From Alphaproteobacteria bacterium UBA6347 (GTDB taxonomy: Bacteria > Pseudomonadota > Alphaproteobacteria > CAAGCB01 > CAG-977), in contig DJRZ01000021.1 of the NCBI GenBank assembly GCA_002440235.1, positions 190 through 11,693 on the forward strand: DNA of 11,504 nucleotides, read 5' to 3'. The first letter of the stretch is position 1, and each line of letters starts with the position of its first letter. This document shows, one piece after another, positions 6,544 through 11,504 of this stretch. The position numbers and the translations under genes were made by a program. The notes beneath the pieces were generated by a model. It saw nothing but the letters and a program-made list of their open reading frames with translations, ran no database searches and was not told where the DNA came from.

Positions 6544-8447
6544 TTCAACACGTCCCTTTTCACCGAAAACGCCAGCATCAGCAAGCCGGCGCAAATCAGA
6601 AAAACGCCCGTTCCCGCGTGTCCCAGCGACGGATACAGATAAACGCGGACGGCGATTTCGTTTTCGCGCGTCTGCCTGACGTGCCAGAAACGAACGTCCG
6701 CCGTTTCGGCGTCGATCAGCTTGACGTCCAGCCGTCCGTTTCTACCCTGAAAGACCGTCTTGCCGGACAGGACTTTCACTCCGTTTTCGGCGGCGGAGCA
6801 GTCGAACCGGTACACGGGCGCCGCCGCCGTTCTGCCCGACAGTGTTTCGACGCGGCAGGGAGGGACGTCCGCCCCGCCCCAATCCGTTTGAATGAACGTT
6901 TCGTCCTTTGAACGCGCGTTCAGCCGCGCGTCCGCGTAGGAAACGGAGAAAACAACCAGTCCGGCGGCGACCAGAACCGCCCCGACGGTCTGCGCCGGCG
7001 TCCGCCGCAACGCGCGCGCCATGTCGGCGAAACCGGCGGGAAAATAAAGCGGGAAAAGGGTCGGCAACGCGCCCGCGACCAGCACGGCGGGCAAAGCGCG
7101 CAAAACAACGCCTCCGCCGTTGTCGACGCAAGACAGCAAATAAACCGCGCCCGAAACGGCGACCGCCCAAAACAGGGCGTCCGATTTAAAATCGACCCGC
7201 GCCCAGCCTTTCGCCAGCGAACGGCGTTTGAACGCGATGAAAAACAGCGCGGAAAACAGCGCGGCGGAAACCGTCAGCACCTTGTCGAACAAAGCGGGAA
7301 GCAATCTTAGCGGCAAATCGGGCATGAACATGAACAGCGCCGGCGACAACGACAACCCGCCGACGCCGATCCCCGCCGCCAGCGAAACGGCGATCGCCAG
7401 CCCCGCGAAACTTTCGCGCGACAGAACGTGAAAACAGTTTTCGGGCGACGCCTTTTTCATCAAAGCCGCGCACAGAAACATCATAAAGCACGCGACGCCC
7501 GCCGATGCGCACAGCGCCGTAACCGGATTGGGGAAATAGACTTCGTCCGCCGTCATGGCGAACAGCCTGTATTCCGCGGCGAAAAAGCCGGCGGTCAGAA
7601 AAACCGTCCCGCAAAAGGCAAAGACGACGACCCAGCGGGTGAACACATGCGAAAAGCGGCAGAAATAAAGCGCGACCGCCTGTCCCGCCGTCAACGTCAA
7701 AACCGCGGTCAACAGCGAGTTTTCGGGCGTCCATTGCCACAACGTTCCGTTTTCCGCCGTTGAAAATCCCGTCAGCGCGCGCGATCCGACCGCCGCCGTC
7801 AGACAGGACAACGCCAGCAGCGTTCCGCGCAGGGCGGGAACGGCGAACCGTTCGGGTTTGGCGGATAGGCAGACCGTTTTGACAAACGCCGCCGCCAGTG
7901 CCGCGTACGCCGCGAACAGCATCAAATATTCCAGCGTTTTGTGCGGCGGACGCCAGGCGGGATCGAACCCGACGCCTTCGAACGGCGGTTCTTCGACGCG
8001 GGCGAACGGGTCGGCGGTCGCCAGCATCACCACCGTCAGAAAAAAGACCAGACACGCGCCCGCGAACAGATACGCGCCGCGTTCGCGGTACGTCGCCAGA
8101 TCGCGTTTGGAATACCCCAGAACGACCACCCACGACAGCGCCGTCGCGAACGTAAAGAAAAAGCCCTCGCGCGAAGACAGGAACGCGGGCAAGGCGTACA
8201 AGGCGCCGCTTTGGGAATCAAAGGTTTCAAACACGACCGCCAGCGAAAAATCGTGCGCCGCGTACCCCCGCATCAAAACGGCGAAGGAAAACGTCAGCAG
8301 CCCCGCCGTAAAGCACGCCCCCCGAAACCCCAGCCGGATCGCGACCGCGCCCGCGTTCGTCCACAGCGTCCACGCCAGAACGACCGCCTGCAATCCCATG
8401 GCGGTGACGGCGAAAATCAGCGTGTAATGAGCCAGTTCGTTTAACAT
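6540..8447 (-). CDS. ccmF: Divergent CcmF-type cytochrome c heme lyase subunit
   Basis: The 635-residue polytopic inner-membrane protein matches CcmF/NrfE in length and topology. It has an N-terminal ELAHYTLIFAV helix, a TADPFAR segment (145-150, CcmF: SNPFER), some dozen membrane helices, a periplasmic C-terminal domain (about 503-600) and a last helix after AVRVYLYP (599-606). In the family this protein ligates heme from CcmE to apocytochrome c. The heme-handling residues are poorly kept. The WWD segment reads GTLWQWTPENS (234-244), keeping W237, W239, E242 and N243 but not the Asp or most Trp. The transmembrane histidine positions appear as Q256 and Q486, and the second periplasmic His (VHAF) is replaced near 293-297. 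H169 may stand for the first. These alignments are by eye. AAAGGCGG precedes the ATG. It heads a ccmFGHI operon. Confidence 0.85.
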   Translation of the reverse strand: MLNELAHYTLIFAVTAMGLQAVVLAWTLWTNAGAVAIRLGFRGACFTAGLLTFSFAVLMRGYAAHDFSLAVVFETFDSQSGALYALPAFLSSREGFFFTFATALSWVVVLGYSKRDLATYRERGAYLFAGACLVFFLTVVMLATADPFARVEEPPFEGVGFDPAWRPPHKTLEYLMLFAAYAALAAAFVKTVCLSAKPERFAVPALRGTLLALSCLTAAVGSRALTGFSTAENGTLWQWTPENSLLTAVLTLTAGQAVALYFCRFSHVFTRWVVVFAFCGTVFLTAGFFAAEYRLFAMTADEVYFPNPVTALCASAGVACFMMFLCAALMKKASPENCFHVLSRESFAGLAIAVSLAAGIGVGGLSLSPALFMFMPDLPLRLLPALFDKVLTVSAALFSALFFIAFKRRSLAKGWARVDFKSDALFWAVAVSGAVYLLSCVDNGGGVVLRALPAVLVAGALPTLFPLYFPAGFADMARALRRTPAQTVGAVLVAAGLVVFSVSYADARLNARSKDETFIQTDWGGADVPPCRVETLSGRTAAAPVYRFDCSAAENGVKVLSGKTVFQGRNGRLDVKLIDAETADVRFWHVRQTRENEIAVRVYLYPSLGHAGTGVFLICAGLLMLAFSVKRDVLK

Positions 8448-8587
8448 GTGTCCGCCTTTGCGTTTTAAAGTGTTTCGGTCAGGTTAGAAAACTATCCGCG
8501 TTTTTGCAAGAATCAAAAAACGGCTTTTCTTTTTTCGGACCCTGTGATAGTATCGGAAATCAAAAAGTTTGATAAGGAAAACTTTTC
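8448..8587. promoter_or_regulatory. Divergent ccmF/feoA control region
   Basis: This AT-rich 140-bp gap must carry the starts of both operons. On the minus strand, TTGCAA (8504-8509) and TAACCT (8481-8486) are 17 bases apart and could drive ccmF, though the -10 match is weak. On the plus strand, TGATAGTAT (8545-8553) resembles an extended -10 about 35 bases before feoA, with only a poor -35 (TTTTCT, 8525-8530). AAGGA (8574-8578) is the feoA ribosome site. Confidence 0.4.
8559..8573. promoter_or_regulatory. Perfect inverted repeat before feoA, possible operator
   Basis: ATCAAA and TTTGAT flank the triplet AAG, a perfect six-base inverted repeat. It sits between the possible feo -10 element and the ribosome site, where a repressor would block transcription. 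Its half-site order is the reverse of an FNR box, and it is not a recognisable Fur box. The regulator is unknown; iron control is a guess from context. Confidence 0.35.
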
Positions 8588-8839
8588 ATGCGAAACGACT
8601 TGGACAACGCTTGCGACTTCACCCAGCTGAAAGCGGGAGACAAAGCCGTCGTCGCCGGATTTTTGCGGGGCGACGGGGCGTACCGCAAAAAACTGCTGGC
8701 GATGGGCGTCACCCCCGGAACGCCGTTCGAAGTGGTGCGCGTCGCCCCCTTCGGCGATCCCGTGGAAATTCTGATCCGCGGCTATCTGGTTTCCCTGCGC
8801 CGCGAGGAAGCCGCCCTGATTTCCGTGACAGGAATTTGA
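8588..8839 (+). CDS. feoA: Ferrous iron transport protein A
   Basis: The 83-residue cytoplasmic SH3-fold protein is an accessory to the FeoB Fe(II) transporter and probably modulates its assembly or GTPase. Recognisable features are LKAGDKAVVAGF, the RKKLLAMGVTPGTPFEVV core shared with DtxR-type SH3 domains, and the PVEILIRGYLVSLRREEA end. Length is standard. The ATG at 8588 is preceded by AAGGA with a nine-base gap. feoB follows 27 bp downstream on the same strand. Confidence 0.96.
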   Translation: MRNDLDNACDFTQLKAGDKAVVAGFLRGDGAYRKKLLAMGVTPGTPFEVVRVAPFGDPVEILIRGYLVSLRREEAALISVTGI

Positions 8840-8866
8840 TTTACCGTTTCATAAAGGCTGAATACG

Positions 8867-11002
8867 ATGGCTTTGCAGAAAACCGTGGCTTTGATCGGCA
8901 ACCCGAACTGCGGGAAAACGACGATTTTCAACGCGCTGACGGGGGCGCACCAATACGTCGGCAACTGGCCCGGCGTGACCGTCGAACGCAAATCGGGATA
9001 CTTTGAAAACGACGGCGTCAAGGTCGAAGTCGTCGACCTGCCGGGGGTCTATTCCCTCAGCGTCGTGTCGGCGGCGTCGCAGGACGAACGCGTCACGCGC
9101 GACTATCTGCTGTTTCACAAACCCGATCTGGTCGTGAACATTCTGGACGCGTCCAATCTGGAACGCAACCTGTACATGACGGTTCAGCTGTTTGAAATGC
9201 GTCTGCCCGTCCTGCTGGTTTTAAACATGATGGACACCGCGGCGGCGATGAAGGTCAAGGTCGACGCGCTGGCTTTGGCGCATCTGTTCAACGTCCCCGT
9301 CGTGCCGATGATCGCGTCGAAAACCAAAGGCGTCGCCGAACTGAAAAAGCAAATCGTCCACGCCGACGTCAAAATCGACGACGGTTTCGCCGTATCGTAT
9401 TGTCCGCACGTCGAATCCTGCGTGGCGGAAATGACGCCTTTCGTTCGGGAAACGGCGGAAAAACACGGCTGGTCGCCGCGCTGGCTGGCGGTTCACCTGC
9501 TGGACGGCGACACGGACGAACGGCTGTTCGGATCCCCCGAAAACAAAGCCGGCATCGAAAAAATCCGCGACTCTTTTCCCGACAAATACGGCGAGGACGC
9601 CGACACGATGGTCGCGGACGGCAGATACGGATTCATCACGGAAATATCCAAAAAGCTGATCACGCGTTCCGACCGCCTGTCCAAAACGGTGACGGATCTG
9701 ATCGACCGCGTCGCCTTGGGCAAATACACGGGCGTGCCTTTGTTCTTTTTCGTAATGTATCTGATGTTTTTATGGACGATCACGCTGGGCAACATGCTGA
9801 TCGACCCGATTTCGGCGTTCGGCGACGAATATCTGGTCGCGGGCTGCGCGTCTTGGCTGACGTCGATCAACGCTCCCGAATGGCTGATTCTGCTGCTGTC
9901 CGAAGGCGTCGGACGCGGCGTCAGCACGGTCGCGACCTTCATTCCGCCGATCGGCTTTCTGTTTTTGTTCCTTTCCGCGCTGGAAGATTCGGGATACATG
10001 GCGCGCGGGGCGTTCGTGATGGACCGCCTGATGCGCGGGTTCAATCTGCCCGGAACGGCGTTCGTGCCGATGATCGTCGCGTTCGGCTGCACCGTTCCCG
10101 CCGTGATGGGAACGCGCATTTTGGCGTCGAAACGCGACCGCCTGATCACGCTGATGATGGTGCCGTTCATGTCGTGCGGCGCGCGTCTGCCCGTGTACGC
10201 GCTGTTCGCCACCGCCTTTTTCCCCGAAAACGGAGCGAACGTCGTTTTCGGACTGTACATGATCGGCATTTTGATGGCGGTCTGCACGGGACTGCTTTTT
10301 AAAAACACGCTGTTCAAAGGCAAACCCGTTCCGCTGATTCTGGAAATGCCGCCCTATCATCTGCCGACGCTGAAAAACATGGCGGTGCGGACGTGGGACA
10401 GATTGCACGGTTTCATCGTGCGCGCCGGCGTTTTGATCGTGCCGCTGGTGATCGTGCTGAATCTGCTGAACGCCGTCGATTTTCAGGGGAACTTCATTCC
10501 CGACCAGCCGCAAAGCTCCGTTCTGTCGGCGATCGGAAAATCCCTGACGCCGCTGTTCGCGCCGCTGGGCATCGCGGCGGACAACTGGGCGGCGACGGTC
10601 GGGCTGTTCACGGGACTGATGGCGAAAGAAGCCGTCATCGGCACGCTGGACGCGCTGTACGCGTCGATCGCGGCGGGGGCGACGTCCGTCGAACGTCTGG
10701 TCGTTTTGTTCGACGGGCAAATCGGCGCGTTCGCCTATCTGCTGTTCATTCTGCTGTACACGCCCTGCACGTCGGCTTTGGGCGCGATCGCCAAGGAATT
10801 CAGCCTGCGCTGGGCGGCGTTCGTCGCCGTTTGGACGGCGGGACAGGCTTATTTGCTGTCGACGTTGTTCTATCAATGCGCTACAATAAATAGACACGCG
10901 GCGTCTTCCGCCATTTGGATCGCGGGCGTCGCCGGCGCGGAACTGCTGATTTACACCGCCCTGCGTTTCGCGGGCAAGAGAGGCGATTATGATTCTGTCT
11001 GA
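8867..11002 (+). CDS. feoB: Ferrous iron transporter FeoB
   Basis: The 711-residue inner-membrane Fe(II) transporter has an N-terminal G-protein domain. Its motifs are G1 GNPNCGKT (11-18), the G2 threonine T38 in GVTVE, G3 DLPG (57-60), G4 NMMD (120-123) and G5 ASK (150-152). A guanine-nucleotide-dissociation-inhibitor-like helical region follows (about 170-275). The membrane domain (about 285-700) has two Gate regions, with the conserved cysteines C408 in GCTVPAV and C634 in PCTSALGAIAKEF. All nucleotide-binding motifs are intact and the length is normal, so it should be functional. AAAGG (8854-8857) precedes the ATG by about nine bases. Its 3' end overlaps feoC by 14 bp. Such systems are favoured where oxygen is low and iron is reduced. 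Confidence 0.98.
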   Translation: MALQKTVALIGNPNCGKTTIFNALTGAHQYVGNWPGVTVERKSGYFENDGVKVEVVDLPGVYSLSVVSAASQDERVTRDYLLFHKPDLVVNILDASNLERNLYMTVQLFEMRLPVLLVLNMMDTAAAMKVKVDALALAHLFNVPVVPMIASKTKGVAELKKQIVHADVKIDDGFAVSYCPHVESCVAEMTPFVRETAEKHGWSPRWLAVHLLDGDTDERLFGSPENKAGIEKIRDSFPDKYGEDADTMVADGRYGFITEISKKLITRSDRLSKTVTDLIDRVALGKYTGVPLFFFVMYLMFLWTITLGNMLIDPISAFGDEYLVAGCASWLTSINAPEWLILLLSEGVGRGVSTVATFIPPIGFLFLFLSALEDSGYMARGAFVMDRLMRGFNLPGTAFVPMIVAFGCTVPAVMGTRILASKRDRLITLMMVPFMSCGARLPVYALFATAFFPENGANVVFGLYMIGILMAVCTGLLFKNTLFKGKPVPLILEMPPYHLPTLKNMAVRTWDRLHGFIVRAGVLIVPLVIVLNLLNAVDFQGNFIPDQPQSSVLSAIGKSLTPLFAPLGIAADNWAATVGLFTGLMAKEAVIGTLDALYASIAAGATSVERLVVLFDGQIGAFAYLLFILLYTPCTSALGAIAKEFSLRWAAFVAVWTAGQAYLLSTLFYQCATINRHAASSAIWIAGVAGAELLIYTALRFAGKRGDYDSV

Positions 11003-11231
11003 CGTCAGGGATTATCTGCAAAAACAGGGACAGGCGTCGTTGAAGGACATTTGCGTCAAATTCGACACGCCCGAATCCGCGATGGAGGAAATGCTGGCGC
11101 ACTGGGAACGCAAGGGCAAAGTCCGCCGCATGGACAGCGCGTCGTGCGGCAATCCGTGCGGACAGAAATGCGCGGGCTGTCCCGTGCAGTGCCAGATGAT
11201 TTATCAATGGGTCGACGCGCCGTCGGATTGA
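10989..11231 (+). CDS. feoC: FeoC-like winged-helix protein with cysteine cluster
   Basis: The 80-residue protein has an N-terminal winged-helix fold (about 1-48, starting MILSDVRDYLQKQG) typical of FeoC. A short segment with five cysteines follows: C53, C57, C61, C64 and C68. In studied FeoC proteins this loop carries an oxygen-sensitive Fe-S cluster; here four could serve and one is extra. FeoC is thought to stabilise or tune FeoB rather than to be a plain transcription factor. It overlaps the end of feoB by 14 bp and is last in feoABC. GAGAGG just upstream of the ATG gives a ribosome site inside feoB. Confidence 0.9.
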   Translation: MILSDVRDYLQKQGQASLKDICVKFDTPESAMEEMLAHWERKGKVRRMDSASCGNPCGQKCAGCPVQCQMIYQWVDAPSD

Positions 11232-11241
11232 GGTTTGGCGG

Positions 11242-11389
11242 CAAGGTCGGATTCTGCGGCAGGCTCACTGTGGATTGCCGCGTCGAACCGGCGTTCTCCT
11301 CGCGATTTCGATGAATACCTATCACCAAGCAACACTGAAACTGCGAGCGGAGCGAAGCAGTCCACTGGCGGAACCTGCGTCCTGACAGT
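11242..11389 (+). repeat. 148-bp tandem repeat, unit 1
   Basis: This unit starts CAAGGTCGG and recurs 148 bp later. From 11271 to 11356 it matches 11419-11504 at 80 of 86 positions, and all six differences are transitions. The first 29 bases are more diverged. Inside are a right arm (GGATTGCCGCG...CTCCTCGCGATT), a spacer (GAATACCTATCACC) and a left arm (CTGCGAGCGGAGCGAAGCAG). The arms are imperfectly inverted relative to each other. No convincing reading frame is present; the region follows the feoC stop by about 10 bp. Confidence 0.85.
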
Positions 11390-11504
11390 CAAGGCTGAAC
11401 ATTCGCGGCAAAGTCACTTGGATCGCCGCGTCGGACCGGCGTCCTCCTCGCAATTTCGATGAATACCTATCACCAAACAACACCGAAACTGCGAGCGGAG
11501 CGAA
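11390..11504 (+). repeat. 148-bp tandem repeat, unit 2 (cut by window end)
   Basis: This second unit starts CAAGGCTGAAC and ends, at the window boundary, in the left arm CTGCGAGCGGAGCGAA. The core GGCTGAAC...GTCACTTGG is the part also found inverted at positions 1-49. More units may follow beyond the window. Confidence 0.85.

Noticed and set aside
6742..8133. Long Arg/Gly-rich frames in a second minus-strand frame within ccmF
   Set aside because: They are out-of-frame readings of ccmF; the membrane-protein frame has continuous hydrophobic helices and the operon overlaps.
8503..8516. FNR-like box TTTGCAAGAATCAA between ccmF and feoA
   Set aside because: Only the right half-site (ATCAA) matches; the left half-site is poor at the correct 14-base spacing.
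9770..10897. A 375-residue minus-strand frame opposite feoB
   Set aside because: Same Arg/Gln/His-rich composition as other antisense shadows, and feoB is intact with all family motifs.
1..11504. Composite mobile element bounded by inverted repeats
   Set aside because: No transposase, integrase or target-site duplication is visible, and the content (ihfB, accD, ccm, feo) is ordinary chromosomal material of uniform composition.

Overview
The window is GC-rich, gene-dense chromosomal DNA, most likely from an alphaproteobacterium. The ihfB-lapA-accD order, the ccmFGHI order and the protein sequences all fit that class. Two things hint at a reduced, low-oxygen or host-associated lineage: a ferrous-iron (Feo) operon, and no trp genes between lapA and accD. 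That placement is inference; there is no rRNA or tRNA here to settle it.

Layout. (1) Positions 1-156 hold hairpin-forming repeats, on the minus strand relative to the copies at the other end. (2) Positions 192-2982 are a minus-strand cluster, read in the order ihfB, lapA, accD, then a family III CoA-transferase (CaiB/BaiF type). (3) Positions 3155-4882, plus strand, encode a KefB/KefC-type cation:proton antiporter with a cytoplasmic NAD-binding (RCK/TrkA-N) domain. It is divergent from ihfB and converges with the next operon. (4) Positions 4891-8447, minus strand, are a compact cytochrome c maturation operon, ccmF-ccmG-ccmH-ccmI, with overlapping or nearly abutting genes. (5) Positions 8588-11231, plus strand, are feoA-feoB-feoC, divergent from ccmF. 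(6) Positions 11242-11504 are two tandem 148-bp repeat units, the second cut by the window end.

How the genes work together. AccD is half of the carboxyltransferase that commits acetyl-CoA to fatty acid synthesis. The CoA-transferase next to it handles an unidentified acyl-CoA. CcmG and CcmH should reduce and present apocytochrome c thiols to CcmF, with CcmI as the apocytochrome chaperone. FeoA, FeoB and FeoC import Fe(II), which heme formation needs, and the two iron/heme-related operons share one divergent intergenic region.

The most unusual point is CcmF. Its fold and length are right, but most residues known to handle heme are missing or changed: the WWD motif is degenerate, both transmembrane heme-ligand histidines appear to be Gln, and one periplasmic histidine is lost. 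The second point is that both window ends lie in the same repeat family in opposite orientation. The repeats may be a dispersed palindromic element and may be where an assembly broke. I see no CRISPR array, tRNA, rRNA, transposase or phage gene.
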